Origin: Odontesthes bonariensis | Taxonomy: Eukaryota > Chordata > Actinopteri > Atheriniformes > Atherinopsidae | Direction of reading: 5' to 3' | NCBI RefSeq assembly: GCF_027942865.1 | Contig: NC_134515.1 | Coordinates: 30,122,449 to 30,186,448 of the forward strand | Length of the DNA: 64,000 nucleotides | Shown: positions 11,701 to 23,300 of the stretch, piece by piece | Layout: each line of letters opens with the position of its first letter | How positions within the stretch are numbered: position 1 is the first letter of the stretch | Made by a program: the position numbers and the translations under genes | Notes under the pieces: model-generated | The model's database searches: none | What the model saw: the letters and a program-made list of their open reading frames with translations, nothing else | What the model was told of the DNA's origin: nothing

Positions 11701-13765
11701 ACTGCCTTGCACTGAGAGCGCCAGGCCTCGTCCAATATCGGTGCCTGACCTCACAACTGCGCCTCTGGAAGAATGGAGAAAAATTTCCAGAAACACTCTC
11801 TTAAACTTTGTGGAAAGCCTTCACAGAAGAGGTGAGGCCATCATAGCTTCAAAGGGGGTGGGCCAACTCCATATCAAACCATACACTTTATGGGATATCA
11901 TCAATTTGGCAACACATTGTACATCCTATTGCAGAGGTGCAGACTGTACGTCCTGGCCTGCAGTTGGAAGTCATCTCTGTGCTGTGTTAATGTGCTTTTT
12001 GTTTTGCTCAGACACTGGCGACATGAGGAGACCCAGTGGGGGTCCTCTGGTCACCGCTGGTTCTTCACTTCAATTTGATGTATAAGAGCCCAAACATGGA
12101 CTACATGTACCTGTTGTATCCTTTCCGCCAGAAGAGGTGGTGGTGGTGGTGGTGGTGGTGGTGGTGGTGGTGGTAGTGGAAGTAATTTTGATCACTGCAA
12201 AAAAACATAAAAAGGACAATGAAAAGCCATAACCCTCCATGGTTCCTGTAAATGTAAATTAACAAAGCATGACCTAATTAATCTGATCATGTGTAAGTAT
12301 TTTTTTTTAATTTAAAAATCACTTACACTTGCATTCTGGAATTCCAGGCAACCACTGACTATTTATGTCACATATCACGGTACGTGATCCAATCAATTCG
12401 TATCCGTTAGAACATTTAAACGTCAATGAAGACTTATATCCATGTGGAGGTCGAGAACTTCCCAGCTGTATTTCACCATTCGCAATCTGGACATCATCAC
12501 ATTCAACCCCTTCGAGGAAGCAGATTGCAAAGTGCTGAGACTACGCTGACACATATTGAGAAAGGTGGGATTAGGATAATATCCAAAACACTTACGTATA
12601 CATGTCGGAGGAGCAGGACTGAAACTTCCGCTGTCAGAACATGTTAATTCTCTTGATCCATTAAGTGTGTCTCCACTTCTACAGGAGTACACCACAACTC
12701 CTCCATAGTTGTAGACTTCTTCCACAGGCGAATAAGTGGGATTGTCAGTCAGTGGTGGAGGCTGACATGTCACCACTGTAAAATAAAGTGACATCTATTA
12801 GACTTGAAACAGAGATTCATTGTTTAATGAGGTTTGTAATGTGTAACAAACTGAGAACCGACCTTCACATACAGGCAGCCTGCCAATCCATCCACTGGCA
12901 CCACAACTGATTTCTGAATTTCCAACTAAAATATAACTGATGAAAGTGGTAAGAAAAGTAAAAAGTTGAACTTATCAATCTTAACACAGAGCCATTGATA
13001 ATACGATCCTGATTTTGTTTATTTGAACAGTGGATCTTCCTGCAGTTTAATTCTAGGTGGCAATTTTTGTTTAAGAAACATCATTGTTCATTTTACAAAC
13101 ATGAATCATCTGAATTATCACTCACCCACGGCGACAAGTGATATAAGCTTTCGCACCAAATTCAGTCCCCTCATGGTAGTCAATATCTCCATTTTCCACT
13201 TCACCAGCAGAGCCACAGTTCTTCTCTGAAACAAGAAATCTCAGAGGATTAAGACCATTCCCTAAAAAATTCTGAACAATGTAACTTAGGAGTAGCCATC
13301 AGATAGTTACATAAAACAGCGTTTTCATAGTGGTAAGATATAATTAACCATTAAGTTTAACTAGGTAGTTATATTTTGCTGCTGCAGTATGAAGAATATC
13401 AACGTATAGTTAAGTGATCATATTCACTTTCGCATTTCAGCGTCACCGCAGTCCAAGTGCCCCCAGTACAAGTGACGTATGCAGACCCTCCTACAGATGT
13501 GAAGCCAACATTACAGGCAAATTTAACCCTTGCCCCGTCAGGAAAAGTATCTTGAAGAATGTGGTCGTCAGTCAAACTCATGTCGGGTCCTCCCTGAGGT
13601 TTCGTACAATTTTGAGCTGCAGGAAAAATGAGACAAGCGAGTGAAACAGAGGGGTGAGCACAGCAATTAATGAAAATTCAGGCATGCTCCGAGTCACAAA
13701 GTGCACTCACCTTGAGCAGTGATGGCAAGGCCAAGACTCAGTAGAATGAAGGCAGCGACACCCAT
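2704..13765 (-). CDS. Four-sushi-domain membrane complement regulator, CD46/CD55 (tecrem)-like
   Basis: Ten coding exons, all phase-compatible: 13711-13765 signal peptide; 13428-13616 SCR1; 13126-13225 and 12863-12936 SCR2, split over two exons; 12596-12775 SCR3; 12327-12509 SCR4; 12111-12194 Thr-rich stalk; 10071-10097; 9938-9982; 2704-2744. Predicted 325 residues. Each SCR keeps four cysteines; SCR1, 2 and 4 keep the late tryptophan and SCR3 has Phe there. The stalk is mostly threonine from a CCA repeat and is probably O-glycosylated. A hydrophobic segment (LAVGLGVGAVVSIAVLLV) then ends in a tiny tail, QHCWM. Known relatives with signal peptide, four SCRs, STP stalk and one membrane span protect host cells by handling C3b/C4b. 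That role is inferred here. The last exon lies behind a 7.2 kb intron and is the least certain; an alternative donor inside it could add a longer cytoplasmic tail. Confidence 0.8.
3593..4416. mobile_element. Non-autonomous PIF/Harbinger-like transposon (MITE) with hairpin core
   Basis: An 824-bp element flanked by the 3-bp direct repeat TAA (3590-3592 and 4417-4419). Terminal inverted repeats begin AGGCCCTGTCACACTGTTGC and continue with near-perfect complementarity for over 50 bp, ending CAGTGTGACAGGGCCT. The interior repeats CATACG/CGTATG motifs many times. No transposase domain is seen. A minus-strand open frame from ATG 4175 encodes a basic, Ser/Pro-rich peptide beginning MPPKKQSSFARALGRGKGKK, unrecognised. 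A strong double palindrome lies at 3933-3987. The TIR plus TAA duplication points to PIF/Harbinger, but the superfamily call is inference. Confidence 0.8.
5221..5735 (+). pseudogene. Relic of the Harbinger Myb/SANT-like DNA-binding gene
   Basis: Exon-like blocks in the Harbinger element. 5221-5323 reads FFTNLELEILMRSYGEF and KKSNTSAAAKR up to a GTAAGT donor. 5409-5479 reads CNLAGEKRSWQQLKMKYKNI between an acceptor and GTGAGA. Around 5665-5720 a frame reads ANRKKADARKTG and soon reaches a stop. The tryptophan-centred second block resembles Myb/SANT-like domains of Harbinger accessory proteins. An ATG at 5199 is out of frame with the first block, so the copy is dead. Confidence 0.65.
5833..6012 (-). 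pseudogene. Truncated HARBI1-like transposase N-terminus
   Basis: A 59-codon open frame beginning MACPFDNDPVDEGAALLRRE and including the block DNYLFERHH. This is the typical start of HARBI1-type transposases. The catalytic DDE domain is absent; the frame stops at TAA (5833-5835). Non-functional remnant. Confidence 0.7.
7720..7920. repeat. Dispersed fish repeat fragment
   Basis: This stretch carries phrases common in fish intergenic DNA: a block like CACACTCACACTCGATTTAG, then AAACTCCACACAGAAAGGCC and GGGATTCAAACCC, ending in CACCACACCACC. A diverged copy lies at 40310-40480. Family name not assigned; recognised from general familiarity with fish genomes. Confidence 0.5.
7924..8090. repeat. 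Inverted repeat, 58-bp arms, 51-bp spacer
   Basis: The left arm (7924-7981) and right arm (8033-8090) are reverse complements except for one position (GACCGTGG against GACTGTGG). The arms include CTGCTGCAGCTGCCGCTTAA and CCAATATCAAACCAACTTCA. Transcribed in either direction this would make a long hairpin RNA. It is probably part of a transposon, but no flanking duplication was identified. Confidence 0.85.
9625..9692. repeat. Retroelement-type 3' tail with ATTG microsatellite
   Basis: The phrase AAAGCACATTGAGTTGCCTG, then GCGCTATATAAATAAAGATT and (GATT)n, is a common 3' end in fish genomes, probably of a non-LTR element. A relative lies at 42362-42435. Confidence 0.5.
12133..12174. repeat. 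TGG/CCA trinucleotide microsatellite within coding sequence
   Basis: About fourteen GGT/TGG units on plus. On the coding minus strand they read ACC and encode the poly-threonine stalk of the sushi-domain protein. Length is probably polymorphic. Confidence 0.85.
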
Positions 13766-14460
13766 CCCAGGATCTGAAAACAAGACAACAATGGTTAGAG
13801 CTCAGAATCCCTGATTGATCTGTTTGCCAACAGACATGAAACCATGCAAGCCAAGGTAAACTGACAATTCCACAAGCGTAACCTGGGTTAAGATAAAGAA
13901 TATTACACATACAGAAAAGCATTCCGTTTTAAAAAAAATTATACAAAGGCTGGTATCCGTTTTATACACCTTGCTTAGTTCAGGTCGCAAGTTCACAAAT
14001 AGCACGCCGTAGTTCATGCAAATTTAGTCTGTTTTTACCAAACTAACATACAATGAATCTTTAACGTCCAATTAATCTTTGGGAACCACATTATAATTTC
14101 AAATCCACCACAGCAAATTCGGCAAACACGGACACAAAAAAAATATATTAAAAAAAAAAGCTTATACAATCGTGACATTCCAGGCCATACTAAACAAGTA
14201 AAGCAGCTTTAAGCCTTCTTTAACGACACAGTGGGCAGCAATGCGTCACAAAACTAACAGCACAATAATCCCGAATTAGCTTCAAAATTAAAAGGATCTA
14301 TGCCGAAGTTACCGCTAAATCCTCTAGATGGGAGACATGCATACATTTATTTCACCTGAATGTCTCGATCTGGTAAAAAACGATAAAATGTTAAATTCAA
14401 CAAATTGCCAGCTAGCTAAAGATTAGCTTAGGTGACACCATGAAAGCGTACAAAATATAC

Positions 14461-14640
14461 CTGATGCTACGATGTATATTATCCCTTCTCTTGTAGGTTA
14501 GACGAAAAAGGAAATGTCTTCAAATAGATTCAGATGTATCCAACTTGTCGACGAAACGATAAAGAATCACGATGGTGGACGCGGACTTGGCTGGTTTAAC
14601 GACTTCAACCGCTTCGCGGAAGTGGGCGCGGCCAGAAGTG
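14461..14640 (-). promoter_or_regulatory. Likely 5' untranslated exon and promoter of the sushi-domain gene
   Basis: On the minus strand a donor (CATCAG then GTATAT) ends at 14461. It can join the acceptor just before the ATG-bearing exon (TTTTCAG at about 13776). The DNA just upstream (14580-14640) turns GC-rich, with a motif like GGGCGCGG, as expected for a promoter in AT-rich surroundings. The transcription start is not defined. Confidence 0.4.
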
Positions 14641-14659
14641 ACATAATGTGCTTAACCGA

Positions 14660-15980
14660 CGTAAAAGTACGCGTAAACGACTCTCTCTGAACATACTACG
14701 AGAATTTACAATGGTAGTTATTGGAAAGACACATGTATCTTAGTTGTGTGGATTCACAAAACATTTTGGGTCATGTAAAAAGTCCAACAACATTTGTTGG
14801 ATGTACAATTACTGCATGTCATGCATTCGAGTAAAGAAATAAGTATTTGAATCATATCTTAAGCCTGTGAACATGTTATGCTCAAACAAGCTCAGTTTAT
14901 CGTGAAATAAACGTTGCGTCAGACAAAAGAAAACAAACAAAAAAAGTCCTTCAGCTGTTCTATCAGGCAATTTTATCATGTTATTACTCTGAAGAATAAC
15001 AGCAGTTTTTATAGCCAGCAGTGCCTATGATCAGAGTTCCATTGGCCTAACCTACCAATGAAAACATGGGGAAACGTGAGCTTTTCACAGTTTCCCGTCA
15101 TTTCAGTGGTACAATGGAAATCTTCAAATAAGGAAAGTGATACAATGGAGTCAAGCCTATTTGATTCAATCTGAGGAAGTGAACATCCTATCAACTTCTT
15201 CACCAATTTTCTACTACTAGATCGCATACCGATCACATGAGATTATAATAAAAAAAACTACACTTCATTCAGACAGTCTTTTCCTGCTATTTCTTCATTT
15301 AAAAAAAAAAAAATGTGACCAAGAAAAAAAAAAAAAACATTGTGTGGAATGTCTAGGGAGACAAAACTGTTTATTGTACTGAAATAACAGTTTTGTAATA
15401 CAATGGATAAAACAGAAACAATACAAAATGATAAGATATCTAAAAATATGACGATATGATTGTCACTCGAATATTACAGACTGTTGTAGATGACATGTCA
15501 TTGAACAGAACACACGGGATACACTGATAAATCAAAAAATTCCAACCAGTTTGGTACACTAGTTTTTTGTTAGTCGACAGCTTTTTCAACAGTAGCAAAC
15601 AACTAAAGTGAAAGGCCCTTCATAGATCCACACTGATCCCACCACCCCTCTTTTAGCTAAGTTTACCCTAACAAGTTTTGGGAAATAACTAAATGGTTTG
15701 CTATAAATCTATATCACTTTGGGATGAAATTGTTTTTCTTCAGGTGTTATAACTGATACTCAGAAACGACATTTTCTGCAAAATTTGCAACAACTAAGGG
15801 TATAACTAATAAATTTGTAACTGTGGCCCGTCTGTTCGCCACTGTTCACTTAAAGTGAAACTGAAAATACTCGGTTATACAGGTTATACAGCACTTTCCT
15901 ATCTTTTTTTTACTGACAAAAACTGGGAAGACAGAAACACCATATAATTACGTTTAGAATATTTTTCCATTGATTACATA
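14660..15980. other. Intergenic DNA, nothing recognised
   Basis: AT-rich sequence between the sushi-domain gene and its broken duplicate. No coding exon with both splice sites and domain-like content was seen. Confidence 0.45.
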
Positions 15981-15989
15981 GTGACCCGT

Positions 15990-16520
15990 ATATATTCTGG
16001 TAGCCCAGGCAACCATTGACAAGTCAATGTTAGTTTAGGGGCTCCTTTCATGATGTATCCTGATTCCATCGGCGGCTCACTGTAGACAAGTAAGTGTGTG
16101 GACGTGGAAGGCCCTCAGTCAAGTCTGAAATTTTAATATCAGGATCTTCACACTCAACCCTAAAAATAAGAAGTTCATAGTTAGTAAATGTTAGATGAAA
16201 TGTCATCTTTTAGACTCAAACAGATATTTGGTTTTTAATTACCTTTACATACAGGCAACCTGTCCATCCATCCTTTGTCCCCATCCACAATGTTTCCTTA
16301 TGAATTAAGAGGGTTAGCAGCAGCTAACTGAATGCATTCAATTCATTGATCAACCGCTATAGAAGCAGATGTTTTGGCAGTTGTCTGTGTTCTACGGAGG
16401 GGTGAGCACAGCAATTAATGAAAATTCACGTATGCTCCGAGTCACAAAGTGCACTCACCTTGACTAGTGATGGCAAGGCCAAGACTCAGTAGAATGAAGG
16501 CAGCAACACCAATCTCAGGA
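15990..16520 (-). pseudogene. Broken duplicate of the sushi-domain complement regulator
   Basis: Three blocks, in gene order on minus, match the intact neighbour. 16375-16520 is nearly identical to the signal-peptide exon and its flanking intron, but the start ATG has become ATT. 16246-16300 matches the second half of SCR2. 16000-16160 matches SCR4 but has a frame break, and the final cysteine (PEC) is changed to tyrosine (PEY). SCR1, the first half of SCR2, SCR3, the stalk and the membrane exon are not seen. It lies 2.7 kb upstream of the intact gene on the same strand, indicating tandem duplication and decay. Confidence 0.75.
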
Positions 16521-16529
16521 TCTGGCATG

Positions 16530-19500
16530 TTTATGGGTAGTTCCTGACATTGAAAATAATCCAGGAAGATATTCAATATGTATATAGACTTCACTGATTA
16601 TTTAAAGACCTTAAAATAGACTCACTCATGAATAACCCTGCTTTGCTTCTGATCTATCTATGACTTATGATAGATATATATATGAATAGATTTGTTTGTT
16701 TGTTTTTTGTTGTTTTGTTTTTTTAATCAATGGCTATCCTCCAATCCCAGATGCCAATACCTAATGAACCAATGGCCATGGTAAACCTCACCTAGTTTAG
16801 TTTTGCCACTCCGTGGGCTGTTTCTTGGTTTGAACAAAACCTGCCTCTCAAATGGTTGACCCTATGTTTTCTCATCGCAGCTTTGTTACATATTCTCTAT
16901 GGGCTCAAATTGAATTGGATTTATGACTCAAAAGCCAACCATTGCCAGCTTTTTCTTCATCTGGCCTGCCTGTCGTTCATTCCAAATGTGGCATTTGAGT
17001 TTGGAAGCTGCTGCTTTGAAATCAACACCATTCATAATTCACAAGAACAGAGTTAATTTGGACAAAAACATCATGAAGCTTTTAAAAAAGAAACTTGAAC
17101 AATATTATGTTTATGCATTCCAAAGTGACTTACACTCATATCCCATATGTCTTGCCTCAGGACCCCTTCTGGGGGAAGTGTCTGTCATGTGTGGCAATCC
17201 ATGCAGTCAGGATACCAAGCGTGGTCAGCTACATGAAAGGTGGCAAGCTTACCATTACACTATACAGTCTTCCCTATACACATCCAACTGAGACAAAGCA
17301 GGACTTGAATGAAATTTTAAAAGAAAATTGTGGGATGTTATGGGCTTCAGATGGCCCCAAGTTTTTAGTGTTTATTGATGATGTGACAGACGACAGAAGC
17401 CGCTGTGTGAAATCTTAAATGTACATCTATATGCTGTCTGCTTAGATGCATCAAAGTTGATTGGACAGAGCATCGCGGTGGCCTACAGATGGACAATCAG
17501 TCAAAAACACAAAGCAAAAGCGGCCTGGGAGTTTTTGCATTTAAAGAGGTTGAATATTCTGTAATAGCCGATCGAGTGTGCTTTTCATTCGCCAAAGATA
17601 AAATTAAAGGCACAAAGACTCATGTAAAAAAGAAACAAACAATCAAAACTAGAATGTCAGCTACTGTGATGCCAGAGTTCAGATAGTCATTACCTGCAAA
17701 ATATTCCAAACAAAGCACTGGAAATTAACAACGTATCCATGGTTATTTTAATTCATCCAGATTTAGGACATTAAAATAAAAATATTCTACATGTGAAACA
17801 GTTATTAACCCTTCTTTTTTTGGGAATTTTCTTAATGTTAAGTACTTTAAGCCCATATTCACCGTAAAAGCCAATCTGCATAGATGGAGGATACAACAAC
17901 CCTTCTTAAGGATTTTAAGGATTCTACAAGAACTATCACAATTAATGTATTTTTGTGCATTAATTTATGCTAACTGATTAAGCCTTGAATCCTATTTTTT
18001 ATGCTATAACATGTCTATGAATAAACCTAAAATAAAAACACCAAGGAGTCATTTTTTATCATGTAACCATGATACCATTTGGCTTGTAATGCTGAAATAC
18101 TACTCTGCAACCTGCCGTCTGCCTCCATTAGTGGAACATTCCATTGAAGATGCAGAGATTGCACCATTGTTGTGAAATCTGTACAGTGAACCCAAAGGCC
18201 ATTCATTCAATTTTTTTTGTAAGCCACACATGCTTGTGAGCACTTCAGTGGTGACAATGCTGGTTAGCAAACAGGGCATTCTTAGAGGGTGATAAAGTAG
18301 GCCCAACCCAGGTTGGATCAATGCGTAAGGGATTTTTCCAATGAGCAACAAGTTCTTGATTTCTATCAGAAATGTCTTTCACTCTTGATCTACCCAGCCC
18401 GTAATTTATATAGCACGATGAAAGGACTATCCAAAAACAGAATAGAATAAAATAAATGCATGATGAAGTGAGGAACTTCAATTCCAAAAGTATAAAGAAG
18501 TGGTTTCAGGAAGAGCAAAAGAAAAGTTTTATTAATCTGACTTAAGCCCACAACCTTAACATTGACATGTAAGTACGGAAAGCTAGTGAATCTAAAATCT
18601 GCAGCGTCTGACCCTGTGGATGGATGACTTGAGACCAACATGTCGTTGTCTCAATCTGGTGCTGAACACATTCTTCAGCCATCCTTTTGGAAGTTTAATC
18701 AAACAAACTTAGACTACATATTTCAGTGCCATTAAACACCTCAACACTAACTCATTGTTTGAGAAGGCAGTTTGGAAATACCTCACCCACAAGATATGGG
18801 TGAGGTATTTCCATTTCCTTATATTCTGTAATTGACTCGAATGTGTCATCATGAAACATCCAAACCCTAAATATCTGTATTAGGCTTACACTCACTGGTA
18901 TTTCATAAACTGTAACAGCATTATGAACCTCAGTAAGAATAGCTGGCTGAATAAGATCGCTTTGTTGTTTTGGTCAATGTCCATGGCCTTAAAAATGCAT
19001 CTCCTATTTTATAATGATGCATGTCATGTGTTTACACGGATGGTATGAAAATAAACACTCAGTTTCATTGTTCTATCTTGTGATGTCAAAAGTCACAAAT
19101 TCACACTGTGACAAATAAGCAATCTTCACTGAGCAAAACCTCCTTTCTGTTTACATCATTAGTAATGGTAATCACCCCAAGCTGGAATCTTAAAAGTATG
19201 ACTTTAGTATATTAGAAAGCATTTTTGATAGGTACCACAAAAAAATTAATACAGAATTCATTAAAGCAAGCACAGGGAGACAGTTGTTTCCCTGTCCCAT
19301 TTTAAAACTTCTTTGTAAGCATAAAATGCAAAACCCAATTAGGCAAGCAAGGATATGCAATGACCTTTATGTGTGTTTCTCAAATAGTCGTTTTGACTAT
19401 TTGAGATAAATAACATTATTATTATTTCGATAAAGGCTGTGGGTGACACCCTGACAAACAGGCTGACGCAGACACAGATCAGGCGCTGGTATAAAATAAC

Positions 19501-19600
19501 CTTTGGCAAACAATAAAACCACAAAACCTGTATCACACGGGCTGATAACTTCCTGAGAACTATCTCATAGGTCACTGTTAACCTCCTGTAAACTGTGACC
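16530..19600. other. Intergenic DNA without a recognised gene
   Basis: Several open frames of 60-120 codons occur (for example 16923-17418 on plus), but none has a recognisable motif or supported splice structure. A 17-bp-arm palindrome lies at 18773-18813. An old repeat may cover 17100-17280, but I cannot name it. Confidence 0.4.
18773..18813. repeat. Perfect palindrome with 7-base loop
   Basis: The arms TGGAAATACCTCACCCA and TGGGTGAGGTATTTCCA are exact reverse complements around CAAGATA. No T-run follows and no gene is adjacent. Confidence 0.9.
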
Positions 19601-19612
19601 TCCTTCTTCTAC

Positions 19613-20338
19613 TCATATATGACATTTATTGCGTGTTGTTTTTGTGCATCTAAGAACTAGGCACAGAATCAGCAGTAAGGACGCAAAAGAACCCCAACGC
19701 AGCAGCGTATACCAAAGTGGCACCCCAGTCCATGTCCTGAAAAACAAAGACGTGTGTTTTACAGACAAACAGTATGTTATCAGCATGATATCATTTCAGC
19801 ATTTGATACTCAGAGAGTATGAGAGAAACATTTAGTCTCACCTGTGAAAAAACACATTTTGATCAGTTTGATTGTCTTGAGCAAACCGGTCAATCCCATC
19901 TGACTGGATTTTCATGGAAGCTTTGCAGGTTGTCATGGGCAGAGTTTCGGCTCTTGATGTGCTCATTCTGTCCGCACAGTCATCATCAGGTTGGCCTGAT
20001 GATTAAAAAGGGAGTCATTGCATTGCCACTCTTTTCTGCATGTGTGTATAGTGCAATGAGAAGAGAAAAAAAAAACAGTTTAAACATCAGCACACAGAAG
20101 CCTGGTTAATAATGTTGCAGATATCCCTGTTTTAATGTTAAAGAGCGCTGTGTGATTGGAGCTCTGAGGAAACTGTTTTGGTGGATTGTGGTGCTTTTAG
20201 CTTCCTCCACATACATCTGTTCCAAAAACTGCTTTTGAGTGTTGCTTTTTACACAGTCAGAGTAAACGGGCATAAATTAAGTCTTTGTATTGGTAATGTT
20301 CTAAAAGCTTTACAGTATCTTCAGTATCGTCAGCCACC

Positions 20339-20387
<49 letters not shown>

Positions 20388-23300
20388 ATACAGTGCTGAT
20401 TATTCTATACACGATGCACTTTTTTGCCATCATACACACACTCATACACTGATGAGCAGATTGTTGCCCTGTCCATCACCTCAGCCTCAGTCCACACTTC
20501 AAAATGACACATGACACAAATACAACACATTTATTACGAGCACAAAAGCCTTTTAATATATACAGTTTTCTACATTTTGTTGTTGTTTTTTTCTGACTAT
20601 CAACCTACACACAGTGAGCGTAATGGGTCATTGGATTGTTTCATGGATTCATCAAAAATGAAAGACTAAAATTTTCTGAAATCTTCTCAAATATTCTGAC
20701 TTCATGTCATAACTTTTACAGCCGAGCGCCAATGTATCCTCCGACCGTCAGTGTTTCTTTAGACGCCTTTACACAGAAGTCAGTCTGTACTGTCTTCATG
20801 AGTGTAATTGAATTCTCTGAACATCGAACAGATCTGTCATGATAAGATTTCAAATCTGACAGGATGCATGATTAAGGCTGATTCTGAAAAAAATTCTCAT
20901 TGAACATATTTAATTACAACATCCACAAAGCAAATTTAACTCGACTTTTGGTAGAATTTGTTTAGAATTCATGCTTTGACACATAGTGATTGCCCCTGTG
21001 ACCCTCTGCTGGATAAAGCGGGTATGGAAAATGAATGACTCAATAGCTATATTGATAGTGTGATTTTAGTTTGAAAATAAACTGAAACAATCCCGGTAAA
21101 AATGCAGGGGTTTTTTTAATCCTAAAACCTCTAAAATTAAAAGAGGTAAGGATTATTGTGCAATTCTGCTTTTGAATATGACAACTGAACACTTTAATAT
21201 GAAAAATACCAAATAAAAGAAAAAATATGGAACAATATTCATAGAAATGATGGATGATTAGTTATAAAAAAAACTTAATCCTGTGCATGCTCTGTTTCTG
21301 TAACTTAAAGATGGGCTGAGGCCCCTCTTCACAAATACATGGCAGCTTATTGTTCGCAGTAAGTAAAGGGGCAGCGTGATGGATTAAGAAGCATGGTTTA
21401 CACTTGCGTCAGAATCTTGAGGAAATAACAGAAACTCCAGAAATGTGTTGGCACAGAAAACACAGCCACACCCATACTAACAATAAACACTCAGTCACCA
21501 GAACACTCACGCATCACATTTCTGGAGACCCAAAAATGATTTAAGGGACAGTCAGTCAATTACACAACATCTCGTGATTCCCCTTCCGGTTTTCTTCAGT
21601 TCTTCGCTAAGACTACATGAACATTTCCACTGCCAAATTAGAAGCATATACAGCTAACTTGTTCCGTTTAACCTTGACAACAACAAAGGACTTTTCTACA
21701 TCAGTACACCGCCTTCACTTAAAACCCACTGATGGCAAAGCCATCCTTATCATCGCTGTGGTAGCATAAAGCATTTAGAGGGTTTCATTTGTAATGGTGA
21801 AAGAAAAGTAACCAGAAATAATTGGGATTGTATCTGGAATAAATACAAACACAAATCCCACACATCACATTGTAGAAATCCCATTGCATGTTTTTCATAT
21901 TTCATTGGTTATTATGTGTCATGTGGAGTTTTAAGGATATGTGGGAATATTTCAAACACAGACCTCGTACAATAAGCTTTTTGTGATGGCATTTATGCAG
22001 TACAGTATGGGTGTGTGCTCTTACCCTGAATACTAAGAGCATAGATGCAGTCACTGTCTGCAGGTATTAGAACCTGCACAGAGAGGATATCACTCTCCTG
22101 GCTGCTTATGTCATTACTGGCAAAGCAGTAATATTTGCTGTCTCTCTCCACTGTACTGCAGTCTAGTCTCAAATCTGATGAGTGGTGAAGCAGGAAGTAC
22201 TCGTGGTGAGTGCGCTGATACCAGGCATAATGAATGCCAGTGCCCTTTGTACAACCGCAGCGCACAGTCACTGGCTTCCCCAAACATGTTGGCCTGTCCG
22301 CCAGCGAGCTCAAAGGCCAAAGTCTGGGTTTGGATACAGGAACTAAGTAAAAGAAGGACAGAAGTAAAACGTCTATGTGAATCTTCTTAGCTTAACAGTA
22401 TGGAAGATATATGTAAATGGAGTTCATACATCTTACTAAGACAGTGATAAAATAATGCAATCTAATTATTCAATTTATTATAAAAAAAAAAAAAATTTCT
22501 TACCTTCAGTGATAACTACAGTGACTGAAATCATGATGTCAGCGTATATTTTGTCAATCCCAACCCAATACACTCCAGAGTCGTCCAGTTGGAGATTAGT
22601 CACTTTCACAAACAGCCCACGTCTTCTTGCATCAAGTACGAGTGACCTGTGTGTGTATGTAGTTCTGGCAACACCTTCTGAATCCACCAAAATCTCACAA
22701 GAGTTTCTGGAGGACCCTCGGCACCAGTACTTTTTACTGAGCAGGAAACTCCTGGTGTCATACTTGCAGGCGATAATGAATTCACCTCCAATGTATGCTG
22801 TGATCTCTCTTTTATCACATTGCAGTTGAAGACTTGCTGTAAGACAAGTTGAGTCGAGGTTAGGTTTTAGGTATGAAGATAAATAAAAAAAAGAAAACCT
22901 CAGATGTTCGCTAAAATGCAGAAAAAGTATCAATCTCTCTGTGAAGGAATTTTGGCTCACTCTTGGTTTGCGGACATTCTTCTATGCAAAGCTCTCTGAA
23001 CATAATTCCACAACATTTCAGTAGGGTTGAGGTCTGGACTTTGACTGGACCATTGCAACACCTTGATTCTTTTCTTTTTCAGCCATTCTGTTGTAGACTT
23101 GCTGCTGTGTTTGGGATCATTGTCCTGTTGCATGACCCAATTTCTGCCAAGCTTTAGCTATTAGACAGAGGAATTTATGGTTGGCTCAGGAACTACAAGG
23201 TGCCCAGGTCCTGTGGTTGCAAAAACAATCCCAAATCATCATTCCTCCACCACTTTGCTTGATAGTTGATATGAGGTGTTTATGCTGATTTGCTGCATTT

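Noticed and set aside
12900-12930. SCR2b exon beginning at the TAG acceptor next to TTGGAAATTC
   Set aside because: That acceptor gives the wrong phase or a shortened domain; using the CAG acceptor 12 bases upstream (start 12936) restores the normal sushi spacing CRRGYILVGNSEISC.
16923-17418. Overlapping plus-strand frames of 107-122 codons as a gene
   Set aside because: No start context, splice sites or motif support them; codon content looks random.
19339-19575. Hydrophobic minus-strand frame as the Ig-receptor membrane exon
   Set aside because: The exon 19613-19736 has a better acceptor and a phase match with the stalk exon, and already ends in a stop.
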